Made by a program: the position numbers and the translations under genes. The notes below the pieces were generated by a model, which saw nothing but the letters and a program-made list of their open reading frames with translations, was not told the origin of the DNA and ran no database searches. This document shows, piece after piece, positions 25,910 through 35,145 of a DNA stretch of 64,000 nt (its first letter is position 1; each line of letters opens with the position of its first letter). Origin of the DNA: Cellulomonas marina (lineage in GTDB: Bacteria; Actinomycetota; Actinomycetes; Actinomycetales; Cellulomonadaceae); contig NZ_FOKA01000012.1 of the NCBI RefSeq assembly GCF_900111925.1, forward strand, positions 1 through 64,000. Direction: 5' to 3'.

Positions 25910-26814
25910 CACCGGTCGCCGCGGGCGGTGGCCGCCGCGCGCACGCCCTCGGCGAGGCCCGCCGTCACCGCCTCCAGCGCGGCGAGGCCGCCGGTGGTGG
26001 TCTCCGCGTCGGCCAGCGCGCGCACCAGCGCGGAGCCGACGATGACGCCGTCGGCGTAGGTGGCGACCTCGGCCGCCTGCGCCGGCGTCGAGACGCCCAG
26101 CCCGACGCACACGCGTGCAGCCCCGGCTGCCCGGGTGTCCTCGACCAGCCGCTCGGCCTGGGACCCGACCTCGGCGCGCACGCCGGTCACGCCCATGGTG
26201 GAGGCGGCGTACACGAAGCCGCGCGAGGCGGCGACGGTGGACGCCAGGCGCTCCGGCGTCGAGCTCGGCGCGACGAGGAACACGCGGTCGAGGCCGTGCT
26301 CGTCGGCGGCGGCCAACCAGTCGGCACCCTCGTCGGGCACGAGGTCCGGCGTGATGAGGCCCGCGCCGCCGGCGGCCGCGAGGTCGCGTGCCCACGCCTC
26401 GACGCCGTAGCGCAGGACGAGGTTCCAGTACGTCATGACGAGCACGGGGGCCCCGGCGTCCGCGACCTGCTCGACCGCGCGCAGCGTGTCGCGCACGCGG
26501 GTGCCGCCGGCCAGCGCCCGCTCCACCGCGTGCTGGATGACCGGTCCGTCCATGAGCGGGTCGGAGTACGGCATCCCGAGCTCGACCACGTCGACGCCCG
26601 CGGCGACCATCGTCCGGACCGCCTCGACGGACCCGGGCACGTCGGGGAACCCGACCGGCAGGTAGCCGACGAGCGCGGCCCGGCCGGGGGTGCCGTCCGT
26701 GCCGGCGGCCAGCGCGTCGAGGCGGGCGCCCGTCGGCGAGGGGCGCGTGCCGGTCGTCGTGCCCGACGGCGTGCCCGTCGTCGTGCCGGTCGTCGTGCCG
26801 GTCGTCGTGCTCAC
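25909..26814 (-). CDS. trpA: tryptophan synthase alpha subunit
   Basis: This 301-residue TIM-barrel protein cleaves indole-3-glycerol phosphate to indole and glyceraldehyde 3-phosphate, and channels indole to TrpB. The catalytic Glu and Asp contexts are visible in [19 protein letters not shown], and phosphate-binding loops in [12 protein letters not shown] and GVIVGSALV. The first about 25 residues are a Thr/Gly repeat tail (TTTGTTTG) encoded by 12-bp tandem repeats; the conserved barrel begins near residue 28. The GTG start overlaps the trpB stop as GTGA, which fits equimolar synthesis of the alpha2-beta2 complex. Confidence 0.96.
   Translation of the reverse strand: MSTTTGTTTGTTTGTPSGTTTGTRPSPTGARLDALAAGTDGTPGRAALVGYLPVGFPDVPGSVEAVRTMVAAGVDVVELGMPYSDPLMDGPVIQHAVERALAGGTRVRDTLRAVEQVADAGAPVLVMTYWNLVLRYGVEAWARDLAAAGGAGLITPDLVPDEGADWLAAADEHGLDRVFLVAPSSTPERLASTVAASRGFVYAASTMGVTGVRAEVGSQAERLVEDTRAAGAARVCVGLGVSTPAQAAEVATYADGVIVGSALVRALADAETTTGGLAALEAVTAGLAEGVRAAATARGDR
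26747..26806. repeat. 12-bp tandem repeats at the 5' end of trpA
   Basis: Five 12-bp units of the form gtgccggtcgtc, two of them diverged, encode the Thr/Gly-rich N-terminal tail of TrpA immediately after the start. Confidence 0.85.
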
Positions 26815-28283
26815 AGCTGCTCCCCCTCGCCCGCGTGCAGCGGCTCCTCGTCGTCGATGAGGTCGAACCAGGCGGCCGCCGTCGCGACGTCCTTGTCCCC
26901 GCGGCCGGAGAGGTTCACCAGCAGGACCGTCTCGTCCGTGGCCCCGTCGGCGGCGCGGGCGGCCGCCACCTCGCGCCCCACCTGCACGGCCCCGGCCAGG
27001 GCGTGCGCCGACTCGATGGCCGGGATGATGCCCTCGGTGCGGCACAGGAGCCGGAACGCCTCCATCGCCTCGGCGTCGGTGACGGGCCGGTAGTCGACGC
27101 GGCCGATGCTGTGCAGCCAGGCGTGCTCGGGGCCGACGCTCGGGTAGTCGAGGCCGGCGGAGACGGAGTGGCTCGCGCGCGTCTGGCCGTCCTCGTCCTG
27201 CAGGACGAACGAGCGGGTGCCCTGCAGCACGCCGGGGCTGCCGCCGGAGAACCGCGCCGCGTGCAGGCCGGAGGTGACGCCCTCGCCGCCCGCCTCGAAC
27301 CCGAACAGCCGCACCTCGGGGTCGTCGAGGAACGCGTTGAAGATGCCCATGGCGTTGGAGCCGCCGCCCACGCACGCCAGCACGGCGTCGGGCAGCCGCC
27401 CGACGGCGTCGAGCACCTGGGCGCGCGCCTCCTCGCCGATGACGGAGTGGAAGTCGCGGACCATCTCGGGGAACGGGTGCGGGCCCGTGACGGTGCCCAG
27501 CAGGTAGTGGGTCGTGTCGACGGAGGCCACCCAGTCCCGCAGCGCCTCGTTGATGGCGTCCTTGAGGGTGCGCGAGCCGTTCTGCACGGCGACGACCTCG
27601 GCGCCGAGCAGCCGCATGCGCGCGACGTTGAGCGCCTGCCGACGCGTGTCCTCCTCGCCCATGTAGACGACGCACTCGAGGTCCAGGAGCGCGGCCGCCG
27701 TCGCCGTGGCGACGCCGTGCTGACCGGCCCCGGTCTCGGCGATGACACGCGTCTTGCCCATGCGCTTGACCAGCAGCGCCTGCCCGAGCACGTTGTTGAT
27801 CTTGTGCGAGCCCGTGTGGTTGAGGTCCTCGCGCTTGAGCAGGACCCGCACCCCCTCCCCGACGTGGGCCGCGAACCGCGGGACCTCCGTGACCGGGTTG
27901 GGGCGGCCGGTGTAGGTGCGGTGCAGCCGCGACAGCTCCGCGTGGAACGTCGGGTCGGCGAGGGCGGCGTGGTACTGCTCGTCGAGCTCGTCGAGCGCGG
28001 CGACGAGCGCCTCCGGCACGAACCGGCCGCCGAACTCCCCGAAGTAGGGGCCCTGCTGGGTGGCGAGCGGGCCGGTCGCGCGCACGGGCACCCGAGGGGC
28101 GGCCTGCCCGTCCGTCACCGCCCGCGAGGCGCCGGTGGACGCGCCGCCGTGCGGTGCGGTCGGCGGTGCCGTCGGCACGGCCTGCGTCGCCGGGGGCGCG
28201 TCGGGCGTCGTCGTGCCGCCGTCCGTCGTCCCGACGGCCTCGGCGCCCGCTCGCTGGACGGCGGCCTGCTGGGTCTGGCTCAT
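26811..28283 (-). CDS. trpB: tryptophan synthase beta subunit
   Basis: This 490-residue PLP enzyme condenses indole with serine to give tryptophan. The PLP Lys is in [15 protein letters not shown], the phosphate loop is [10 protein letters not shown], and the start of the fold [17 protein letters not shown] lies near residue 76. The preceding about 75 residues are Ala/Thr/Pro-rich low complexity, far longer than usual TrpB N-termini. Either translation begins at the ATG at 28283 (AGGAG just upstream supports it) or part of the extension is dispensable. It is 49 bp downstream of trpC in the same operon. Confidence 0.95.
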   Translation of the reverse strand: MSQTQQAAVQRAGAEAVGTTDGGTTTPDAPPATQAVPTAPPTAPHGGASTGASRAVTDGQAAPRVPVRATGPLATQQGPYFGEFGGRFVPEALVAALDELDEQYHAALADPTFHAELSRLHRTYTGRPNPVTEVPRFAAHVGEGVRVLLKREDLNHTGSHKINNVLGQALLVKRMGKTRVIAETGAGQHGVATATAAALLDLECVVYMGEEDTRRQALNVARMRLLGAEVVAVQNGSRTLKDAINEALRDWVASVDTTHYLLGTVTGPHPFPEMVRDFHSVIGEEARAQVLDAVGRLPDAVLACVGGGSNAMGIFNAFLDDPEVRLFGFEAGGEGVTSGLHAARFSGGSPGVLQGTRSFVLQDEDGQTRASHSVSAGLDYPSVGPEHAWLHSIGRVDYRPVTDAEAMEAFRLLCRTEGIIPAIESAHALAGAVQVGREVAAARAADGATDETVLLVNLSGRGDKDVATAAAWFDLIDDEEPLHAGEGEQL

Positions 28284-28332
28284 GCTCTCCTGCTCCGTGG
28301 TGCTGCGGGTGGCGCCGACGACCGGCGGACGG

Positions 28333-29145
28333 CTACTGGCGCACGGCGCGCAGGGACGGGTGCGACCCCGCGGCGACGAGGTCGGCGACGGACTGGCGCG
28401 GCGCGTCGTCGGTCACGAGCGCCTCGCCCACCAGGACGGCGTCCGCTCCTGCGCGGGCGTACTCCATGACGTCGCGCGGCCCCCGCACACCAGACTCGGC
28501 GATCTTCACCACGTCCGACGGGATGGACGGCGCGAGGCGCATGAACGTCGTGCGGTCTACGTCGAGGGTGCGCAGGTCGCGGGCGTTGACGCCGATGACC
28601 GACGCGCCGGCGTCGACCGCGCGGGCGACCTCCTCCTCGTCGTGGACCTCCACGAGGGCGGTCATGCCGAGGGAGTGCACCCGGTCCACCAGGGACTCCA
28701 GCACCGTCTGCTCCAGCGCCGCGACGATGAGCAGGACGAGGTCGGCGCCGTGGGCGCGGGCCTCCCACACCTGGTAGGGCGTGACGACGAAGTCCTTGCG
28801 CAGGACGAGGCAGTCCACGGCCGCACGCACCGCGTCGAGGTCGGCCAGCGACCCGCCGAACCGCCGCTGCTCGGTGAGCACCGAGATCGCCGTGGCGCCA
28901 CCGCGCTCGTACTCCACGGCGAGGGCGGCCGGGTCCCCGATGGTCGCCAGGGGGCCCTTGCTGGGGCTCGACCGCTTCACCTCGGCGATGACGGTGACGG
29001 CGTCCTCCTGCTTGAGGCGGTCACGGCAGCCCGTGGCCGACTGCCGGCGGGCGGCGAGCTCCTTGAGCCGGTCCAGCGGGGTGGCCGCCTCGCGCACCGC
29101 GAGGTCCTCCCGCACACCGGCGACGATGTCGTCCAGAACGGTCAT
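28333..29145 (-). CDS. trpC: indole-3-glycerol-phosphate synthase
   Basis: This 270-residue TIM-barrel enzyme converts CdRP to indole-3-glycerol phosphate. Active-site segments are clear: [13 protein letters not shown] (substrate Lys), [22 protein letters not shown] with its catalytic Lys, [20 protein letters not shown] and [13 protein letters not shown]. The ATG start (29145) is preceded by AAGGGG. A 12-bp hairpin separates it from the DUF2752 gene upstream, so trpC-trpB-trpA may have an own promoter or an attenuated read-through. Confidence 0.96.
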   Translation of the reverse strand: MTVLDDIVAGVREDLAVREAATPLDRLKELAARRQSATGCRDRLKQEDAVTVIAEVKRSSPSKGPLATIGDPAALAVEYERGGATAISVLTEQRRFGGSLADLDAVRAAVDCLVLRKDFVVTPYQVWEARAHGADLVLLIVAALEQTVLESLVDRVHSLGMTALVEVHDEEEVARAVDAGASVIGVNARDLRTLDVDRTTFMRLAPSIPSDVVKIAESGVRGPRDVMEYARAGADAVLVGEALVTDDAPRQSVADLVAAGSHPSLRAVRQ

Positions 29146-29262
29146 CGGACCCCTTCCCGCGAGCGGCGCTGGCACCGTCCGTCCGTCTGCCGCGACCCGC
29201 CCTCCGGCTCGCGACCGTCCGCGACCGGCCCGACGACGGTGCCGCACTCGCGCTCATCGTAC

Positions 29263-29293
29263 GGGCGTCGTCCGACACGTCCGGACGACGCCC
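29263..29293. terminator. 12-bp perfect hairpin upstream of trpC
   Basis: gggcgtcgtccg pairs with cggacgacgccc around a 7-nt loop between the DUF2752 stop (29330) and the trpC start (29145). It may end the upstream transcript or act as an attenuator or processing signal. No leader peptide with consecutive Trp codons is evident in this spacer. Confidence 0.6.
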
Positions 29294-29329
29294 ACCGCTG
29301 CATCCCTCAGCCGGAGCCGGTGCCGCAGG

Positions 29330-29872
29330 TCAGGGCCCCAGCGCACCCGCCAGCGCCGGGACGTTGCGGAGCACCCCGAAGACGAGGAGGACCACCAGCA
29401 GCACGGGCCCGAGGGCCCGCCGGGCGGTCGCCCCGAGGGTCCCGTGACCCGGCGTGACGTCCGGGCCTCGGCCGCCGGGGGGCACCCGCGTCGGCCGCCC
29501 GTCGCGGGGCGCTCGCCCCTGGCGCACCGTCCAGGCCAGCCATGCGAGGACGACGGGCACGACGAGCGCGACGAGCAGCGGGTTGCTCCCCCACGCCCCG
29601 GCGACGTCGCCGTGCGCGAGGTCGTGGACCGCCCGCAGGCCGCCGCACAGCGGGCAGGCCAGGCCCGTCAGGGACAGCAGCGGGCACGCGGGCCAGACGC
29701 CGGAGGACCGCGGGTCGAGGAGCGCGACGGCCAGCGTGCCCGCCACCGCCAGCCCGCCGAGGACCAGCGGGTCGCGCACCCGTGCCCCGCGGCCGCGTGG
29801 GGCCGTGGGCTCCGTCCGGCCGTCCCCTCGGCGGATCACCAGCGCGTCCCGCGACCGGCCCGAGGCGTCCAC
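29330..29872 (-). CDS. DUF2752 membrane protein
   Basis: The product has 180 residues and three to four hydrophobic helices. It carries the DUF2752 signature CPLLSLTGLACPLCGG followed by LRAVHDLAHGD. The three cysteines sit at the first helix end, as in other members. The family has no established function but is recurrently found near actinobacterial trp genes. It starts at a GTG (29872); the first 30 residues are charged and may be partly non-conserved. It lies 47 bp after the HGxxPAAW-type gene. Confidence 0.85.
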   Translation of the reverse strand: MDASGRSRDALVIRRGDGRTEPTAPRGRGARVRDPLVLGGLAVAGTLAVALLDPRSSGVWPACPLLSLTGLACPLCGGLRAVHDLAHGDVAGAWGSNPLLVALVVPVVLAWLAWTVRQGRAPRDGRPTRVPPGGRGPDVTPGHGTLGATARRALGPVLLVVLLVFGVLRNVPALAGALGP

Positions 29873-29919
29873 GACGGTCGCCGCCGGCGTCGCGCGGACG
29901 TCCCGTCGCGGGTCCGACG

Positions 29920-30237
29920 TCAGTGGCCGCGGCCCTCGCGGCGTGCCGCCTCCGCCTTGGCCTTCGTCTTCTCCCCGCCCTGCCCGAACCCCGCACGGCG
30001 CAGGGCGAAGCCGACGAGGAGGGCGACGACGACGACGCCCATGCCCACCCAGAACAGCCAGACGAGCGCGAACATGACGCCGAGCGAGGCCAGGACCGCG
30101 CCCGCGAGGATCCCGTACACCGTCGTCCAGGCCGCGACCGTGCTGCCGTGGTTGGTCGCCGGGGCGACGGGCGGCAGGTGGACGGCCTCCGTGCGGGTGG
30201 CGTTCTGCGCGCGGTGCGCCAGCGAGTTGTCGGCCAT
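29920..30237 (-). CDS. HGxxPAAW-like small membrane protein
   Basis: The product has 105 residues. A soluble N-terminus with the motif NHGSTVAAWTT is followed by two hydrophobic helices (GILAGAVLASLGVMFALVWLF and VVVVALLVGFAL). A Lys/Arg-rich tail (EKTKAKAEAARREGRGH) ends it. This matches the small HGxxPAAW-family membrane proteins consistently encoded beside actinobacterial trp genes; their function is unknown. The ATG at 30237 is preceded by GGAGGAC. The position between the Trp-region membrane protein and DUF2752 is the standard order. Confidence 0.85.
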   Translation of the reverse strand: MADNSLAHRAQNATRTEAVHLPPVAPATNHGSTVAAWTTVYGILAGAVLASLGVMFALVWLFWVGMGVVVVALLVGFALRRAGFGQGGEKTKAKAEAARREGRGH

Positions 30238-30275
30238 GGTGGCGTCCTCCGTGCAGACGTGGGTGCCCACGGGCT

Positions 30276-30294
30276 GCGGGCAGGTGCTGCCCGC
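30276..30294. terminator. short perfect hairpin between two trp-region membrane-protein genes
   Basis: gcgggcag and ctgcccgc pair around a 3-nt loop in the 121-bp spacer. This is a possible weak terminator or mRNA processing stem after the Trp-region membrane protein gene. Confidence 0.45.
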
Positions 30295-30358
30295 CAGCGT
30301 AGCCGAGCCGTGCGTCGGCCGAGGTCCGGGGACCGGGGCGTCCCGGGTGGGGCCGGCG

Positions 30359-31066
30359 TCAGCTGGGGTCCTCGCCCCGGCTGAGCGCGTCCCAATCGAC
30401 GGGCCGTGACGCATCGCCCCCGGCTCCCGGGCCCGCGCTCCCCGGCGTCGGGGGATCGCCGGCCTGCGTCCCCGCCGGGGTGCCGCGGACCGCGCGGTGC
30501 GACGTCGTGCCGGCCGCCCTGTCCCGCGCCGGGCCGGACGCCCCCCCGAGGGTCAGCCCGTCCGCGACCGCGCCGGGCTGCCCCTGCGTCCGCTCGTGGC
30601 GGCGCGAGGGCGCCGACCAGCTGCGGCCGGAGCGCACCACGGCGAGCCCGGACAGGGCCGCCAGCACCCCGACGACCACCGCCACCTCGACCATCGGCGA
30701 CACGGTCACGGGGCCGGCCAGCACGTCCACCCCGGTCCGCGCGCGGGCGGCGTCCTCCGCGACCGCCTGCGCCCCGCGCCGGACGCCGTCGGACACCACG
30801 GCCAGCACGCCCCCGGCCAGCACGAGCACCACGGCGACGAGCCAGCGGCCGACGCGCCCGACGAGCAGCAGGGCCAGCGCGCAGGCCGCCAGCACCAGCG
30901 CGACGGCGGGCACCGCCGGCGCGGCGACCGCCCCCGTGACGGACAGCGTCACCGTGCCGTCCACCGGTGTGGTCACCGTGGACCGCACCCAGCCGGCGAG
31001 GCTCACGAGGCCGGCGGCTGCGGCCAGCGCCAGCACGCCGACGCTCGTGCGCCCCCGGGACGTCAC
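30359..31066 (-). CDS. Trp-region conserved membrane protein (TIGR02234-like)
   Basis: The product has 235 residues and four hydrophobic helices: near residues 8-27, about 45-65, 70-90, and about 120-140. A long hydrophilic Pro/Gly/Ala tail ends VDWDALSRGEDPS. Topology, the WDALSRGEDPS-type end and its place directly after trpE fit the actinobacterial trp-operon conserved membrane protein family. Its role is unknown; a link to tryptophan metabolism or export rests on location only. The GTG start overlaps the trpE stop as GTGA. Confidence 0.85.
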   Translation of the reverse strand: MTSRGRTSVGVLALAAAAGLVSLAGWVRSTVTTPVDGTVTLSVTGAVAAPAVPAVALVLAACALALLLVGRVGRWLVAVVLVLAGGVLAVVSDGVRRGAQAVAEDAARARTGVDVLAGPVTVSPMVEVAVVVGVLAALSGLAVVRSGRSWSAPSRRHERTQGQPGAVADGLTLGGASGPARDRAAGTTSHRAVRGTPAGTQAGDPPTPGSAGPGAGGDASRPVDWDALSRGEDPS

Positions 31067-32679
31067 GGCCGCGCCGCCCCCCGCAGGCGCGCCGCGATCT
31101 GGACGGCCCGCACGGCGGCGGCCGCCTTGTTCCGCGACTCCTCGTACTCGGTCACCGGGACGGAGTCGGCGACGATCCCGGCGCCGGCCTGCACGCTGGC
31201 GCGCCCGTCCCGCACGAGGGCCGTGCGGATGGCGATGGCCATGTCCATGTCCCCCGCGAAGTCGAAGTAGCCGACGGTCCCGCCGTAGGTGCCGCGACGC
31301 GTCGGCTCGATCTCGTCGATGAGCGCGATCGCCCGCGGTTTCGGCGCCCCCGACAGCGTGCCGGCCGGGAAGGTGGCCGTGAACGCGTCGAGCGCCGTGG
31401 CGCGCTCGTGCATCCGCCCCACCACGGTCGAGCAGATGTGCTGGATGTGGGAGTACCGGCGGACCGTCATGAACTCGACGACCTCCACCGAGCGGGGGTC
31501 GCACACCTTGGCCAGGTCGTTGCGCGACAGGTCGACGAGCATGACGTGCTCCGCGCGCTCCTTGGGGTCGGCCAGCACCTCGTCGCCGAGCCGCCGGTCC
31601 TCCTCCGGGGTGGCGCCGCGCGGGCGCGAACCGGCGATGGGGAAGGTGGTGACGTGCCCCGCCTCCACCTTGACGAGCGTCTCCGGGCTGGACCCCACCA
31701 CCGCGAAGTCGCGCCCGTCCGCGTCCTGGAGGTGGACGCAGTACATGTACGGGCTCGGGTTGAGCGTGCGCAGCACCCGGTACACGTCCAACGGCTCCGC
31801 CGGGCAGTCCAGGTCCAGCCGCTGCGAGAGCACCACCTGGAAGACGTCCCCGTCCCGGATCGCGCGCTGCCCGGCGCGCACCGCGTCCTCGTACTCCGCC
31901 TGGGTGGTGCGGAACTCGAGCGCGGGCTCCTCCACGTCCGCGAGGGCCGCCAGTGCGGGCGGCGCGGGGTGCCCGAGCGCGGTGTGCATCGCCTCGACGC
32001 GGGCGAGCGCGTCCGCGTAGGCCTCGTCCACCCGCTCGTCCGTGCCGTCGGTGTTGACCGCGTCCGCGACGAGCCACACCGACCCGTCGTGGTGGTCCAC
32101 GACGGCCAGGTCCGTGGCCAGCACGAGCGCGACCTCGGGGACGCCGAGGTCGTCGACCGCGGCCGCGGGCAGCGTCGGCTCCCAGTGCCGCACGACGTCC
32201 CAGCCGAGCGAGCCGACGAGGCCGCCCGTGAGGGTGGGCAGGCCGGGGATCCGCGGCGTGCGCAGGACCTCGAGCGTCGTGCGCAGGACGTCGAGCACGT
32301 CCCCCTCGGTAGGGATGCCGGCCGGGACCTCGCCCGTCCAGCGGGCGCGGCCCTCGTGGACCGTCAGCGAGGCCATCGACCGCACGCCGACGAAGGAGAA
32401 CCGGCCCCACGTCCCGTCCGACTCGGCCGACTCGAGGACGAAGGTGCCGGGCCGCCCGGCCGCGAGCGTGCGGAAGAGCCCCACCGGCGTCACGTCGTCG
32501 GCGAGCAGGCGCCGCACGACGGGCACGACGCGCCGGTCGCGGGCGAGCCGCCGGAAGGTCGGCAGGTCCGGCCACGTCGCGCCCCAGGGCACGTGGACCG
32601 GCGCCTCGTCGGGCAGCCCGTCCGGCGTGCCCGCCTGCGCCCCGGCGCGCACCCCGCCCGGAGCCGTGCCGGCCGTCAC
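31063..32679 (-). CDS. trpE: anthranilate synthase component I
   Basis: This 538-residue enzyme converts chorismate to anthranilate, the committed step of tryptophan synthesis. The chorismate-binding core is intact: [75 protein letters not shown] and [20 protein letters not shown]. The glutamine amidotransferase partner (TrpG) is not encoded here. In this group it lies elsewhere. The first 30 residues are a Gly/Ala extension. Start GTG overlaps the hisI stop (GTGA). No Trp-rich leader peptide is apparent immediately upstream because hisI abuts it. Confidence 0.96.
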   Translation of the reverse strand: MTAGTAPGGVRAGAQAGTPDGLPDEAPVHVPWGATWPDLPTFRRLARDRRVVPVVRRLLADDVTPVGLFRTLAAGRPGTFVLESAESDGTWGRFSFVGVRSMASLTVHEGRARWTGEVPAGIPTEGDVLDVLRTTLEVLRTPRIPGLPTLTGGLVGSLGWDVVRHWEPTLPAAAVDDLGVPEVALVLATDLAVVDHHDGSVWLVADAVNTDGTDERVDEAYADALARVEAMHTALGHPAPPALAALADVEEPALEFRTTQAEYEDAVRAGQRAIRDGDVFQVVLSQRLDLDCPAEPLDVYRVLRTLNPSPYMYCVHLQDADGRDFAVVGSSPETLVKVEAGHVTTFPIAGSRPRGATPEEDRRLGDEVLADPKERAEHVMLVDLSRNDLAKVCDPRSVEVVEFMTVRRYSHIQHICSTVVGRMHERATALDAFTATFPAGTLSGAPKPRAIALIDEIEPTRRGTYGGTVGYFDFAGDMDMAIAIRTALVRDGRASVQAGAGIVADSVPVTEYEESRNKAAAAVRAVQIAARLRGAARP

Positions 32680-33215
32680 CGGACGCCCCCCGTCGCACCG
32701 GCCCCGGCGGCGACGACGTCCGCCGTCCCGACAGCCGCGCCGACCTCCGCACCGACCGCCGTCCCGACCACCGCACCGAGGTCGCCCCCGGCCTCGAAGC
32801 ACGTCCGCGTCCCCGTGTGGCAGGCGGCTCCCACCTGGTCGACCTCGACGAGCAGGGCGTCGCCGTCGCAATCGAGGCTGACCCGGTGCACGAGCTGGAC
32901 GTGCCCGGATGTGTCGCCCTTGCGCCAGTACTCCTGGCGCGACCGGCTCCAGAACGTCACGCGCCCGGTCGTCAGCGTGCGGTGCAGCGCCTCGTCGTCC
33001 ATCCAGCCCAGCATGAGCACCTCGCGGGTGTCGTGCTGCTGCACGACGGCGGCGACGAGCCCCGACGGGTCGCGGCGCAGCCGGTCGGCGACGGCCGGGT
33101 CCAGCGCGCCGGCGGACCGGCCGGTCGGGTGGCCGGTCGGGCTGCCGGTCGGACGGTCGGTGCGCGGGTCGCCGGGACGGTCGGGGGCGTCGGTCGAGGT
33201 GGGGTCCACGGTCAC
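32676..33215 (-). CDS. hisI: phosphoribosyl-AMP cyclohydrolase
   Basis: This 179-residue enzyme opens the purine ring of phosphoribosyl-AMP in histidine synthesis. Conserved segments are [23 protein letters not shown], seen as [12 protein letters not shown], then [21 protein letters not shown] in parts ([13 protein letters not shown]), the Mg ligands in DCDGDALL, and the Zn cysteines in [12 protein letters not shown]. Residues 1-45 are a Pro/Thr/Gly repeat-rich extension and the last 30 an Ala/Gly/Val tail, both outside the conserved fold. The GTG at 33215 has GGGAGG 9 nt upstream. It starts the hisI-trpE run. Confidence 0.94.
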   Translation of the reverse strand: MTVDPTSTDAPDRPGDPRTDRPTGSPTGHPTGRSAGALDPAVADRLRRDPSGLVAAVVQQHDTREVLMLGWMDDEALHRTLTTGRVTFWSRSRQEYWRKGDTSGHVQLVHRVSLDCDGDALLVEVDQVGAACHTGTRTCFEAGGDLGAVVGTAVGAEVGAAVGTADVVAAGAGATGGVR

Positions 33216-33258
33216 CGCGGCATCCTCCCACGCACCTCCGGAACCCCCCGCGCCCACC

Positions 33259-35145
33259 TCACCGCGTCTGCGCGACCCACGCCGCGTGCAACGCCGCGTA
33301 CCGGCCGCCGGCCGCGACGAGCCGCGCGTGCGGCCCGTGCTCGACGACCCGGCCGGCGTCGACGACGACCACCTGGTCGGCGCCCTCGGCGGTCGAGAGG
33401 CGGTGCGCGATCGTCACCGTCGTGCGGCCGGCCGTGAGCCGGGCCAGCGCGCGGGCGATGGCCACCTCCGTCGCCGGGTCGACCGCGGAGGTGGCCTCGT
33501 CGAGCACGAGGACGTCCGCGTCCGCCGCGTGCGCCCGGGCGAGCGCGACGAGCTGCCGCTCCCCCGCCGACATCGCCTCCCCGCGCTGCCCCACCGGCGT
33601 GTGCACCCCGGCGGGCAGCCCGGCCACCCAGGGTCCGAGCCCCAGCTCCTCGAGGACCTGCACGACCCGCGGGTCGTCGGGCCCCGGCGCCGTCCCGTCG
33701 GGGGCGTCGGCCGCCAGGCGCAGGCCGTCGGCCACGTTCTGGGCGAGGGTGCCGTCGAACAGGTAGCCCTCCTGCGGGACCAGCACGACCCGGCGGCGCA
33801 GGTCCGCGTCGCGCAGCCGGCGCACGTCGACCCCGTCGAGCAGGACCTGCCCCTCCCGCGGGTCGACGAACCGGGCCACGAGCCGCGCGATGGTCGTCTT
33901 GCCGGACCCGGTGGTCCCCACGACGGCGACCGAGGAGCCGGGCGCCACGTCGAGGTCGACCCCGTGCAGCACGGTCGGCCCGCCGGGGTAGCCGTAGGAG
34001 ACGCCCCGCAGCTCGACGCGCCCCGGACCGGTGGACGTCGGCAGGACCTCGTCGTCCGTCGGCTCCGGCACGTCGACCTCGGTCTCGAGGACGCCGAGCA
34101 CGCGCCGCCAGCCGGCCACCGCGTTCTGCAGCTCCGAGAGGATCTCGGTCGCCATCTGCACGGGCTGCGTGAAGAGCTGCACGAGGAAGAGGAACGCGAG
34201 CAGCGCCCCGACGGTGAGGTCGCCGCGGGCGGCGAGCACCGTGCCGACCACGACGACCACCGCGAGCACGCCCGTCGCCACGAGCGTCCCCGAGGAGAAG
34301 ACGGTCGCGACGAGGTTCTGCGCGCGCACCTGCGCCGCGCGCGTGTCCTCGATGCGGGCGTCCAGCGTGCGCTCCGTGCGGTCGGCGACCCCGTAGGCAC
34401 GGATGGTCTCCGCCCCGACCACGGCCTCCGACACCGCGGCGAGCATGGCGCCGTAGCGCTCGCGCACGCGCGTGTAGCGGCGGTTCACCCGCGGCTGGAC
34501 GCGGTGCAGCACGACCGCCAGCGGCACGAAGGTGCACCAGACGACGAGCGTGAGCTGCCAGGAGTAGACGGCCATGAGGACGGTCGCCACCGTCACCTGC
34601 AGCACGGAGACGAGCAGCATGAGCCCGCCCCACTGCACGAACAGCGAGATCGTGTCGACGTCCGACGTCACGCGGGACACGAGGGCGCCGCGGCGCTCGG
34701 TGCCCTGCGTGAGCACCGACAGCCGGTGGACGTGGTCGAACGCGGCGACCCGCAGCGTGCGCAGCCCGGCCTCGGCACGCCGGATGAGGCGCCCGTTGAC
34801 GGCGGTGGTGCAGGCGCCGGCGACGAGGAGCCCCACCGCCGCGGCCGCCAGGAGCCGCCACACCCGCGGCAGGTCGGGCCCGCCGTCGGCCAGCAGCGCG
34901 CCGTCCACGACCTGCTGCACCGCGACGGGCACGAGCACGCGCCCGCCGGCCGCCAGCACGGCGAGGAGCAGGGTCAGCCAGATCCCCTGCACGAGCTCCG
35001 GCGAGACCTGGGCGGCCCGGCGCAGGGTCGCACCGACGCCGAGCTCGCTCGCGGAGGTGAACCGGCCCTCGCGCGGGAGCGCCCGCCCCGCGGCGGGCGG
35101 GGCGTCGGCGGTCCCGGACGGGGTCCCCGTCGTCGTGCTGGTCAC
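33259..35145 (-). CDS. ABC exporter subunit with canonical Walker B and H-loop
   Basis: The product has 628 residues, with a six-helix membrane domain (about 60-345) followed by a nucleotide-binding domain. The NBD has Walker [10 protein letters not shown], Walker [14 protein letters not shown] with the catalytic Glu, and H-loop TIAHRLS. The signature, however, is MSAGERQ instead of LSGGQ. With its upstream partner, which shows the complementary defects, it forms a heterodimeric type IV exporter of the TM287/288 or BmrCD kind, with one working and one degenerate ATP site. The substrate (drug, lipid or peptide) is unknown. Its GTG start overlaps the partner's stop as GTGA. Confidence 0.92.
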   Translation of the reverse strand: MTSTTTGTPSGTADAPPAAGRALPREGRFTSASELGVGATLRRAAQVSPELVQGIWLTLLLAVLAAGGRVLVPVAVQQVVDGALLADGGPDLPRVWRLLAAAAVGLLVAGACTTAVNGRLIRRAEAGLRTLRVAAFDHVHRLSVLTQGTERRGALVSRVTSDVDTISLFVQWGGLMLLVSVLQVTVATVLMAVYSWQLTLVVWCTFVPLAVVLHRVQPRVNRRYTRVRERYGAMLAAVSEAVVGAETIRAYGVADRTERTLDARIEDTRAAQVRAQNLVATVFSSGTLVATGVLAVVVVVGTVLAARGDLTVGALLAFLFLVQLFTQPVQMATEILSELQNAVAGWRRVLGVLETEVDVPEPTDDEVLPTSTGPGRVELRGVSYGYPGGPTVLHGVDLDVAPGSSVAVVGTTGSGKTTIARLVARFVDPREGQVLLDGVDVRRLRDADLRRRVVLVPQEGYLFDGTLAQNVADGLRLAADAPDGTAPGPDDPRVVQVLEELGLGPWVAGLPAGVHTPVGQRGEAMSAGERQLVALARAHAADADVLVLDEATSAVDPATEVAIARALARLTAGRTTVTIAHRLSTAEGADQVVVVDAGRVVEHGPHARLVAAGGRYAALHAAWVAQTR

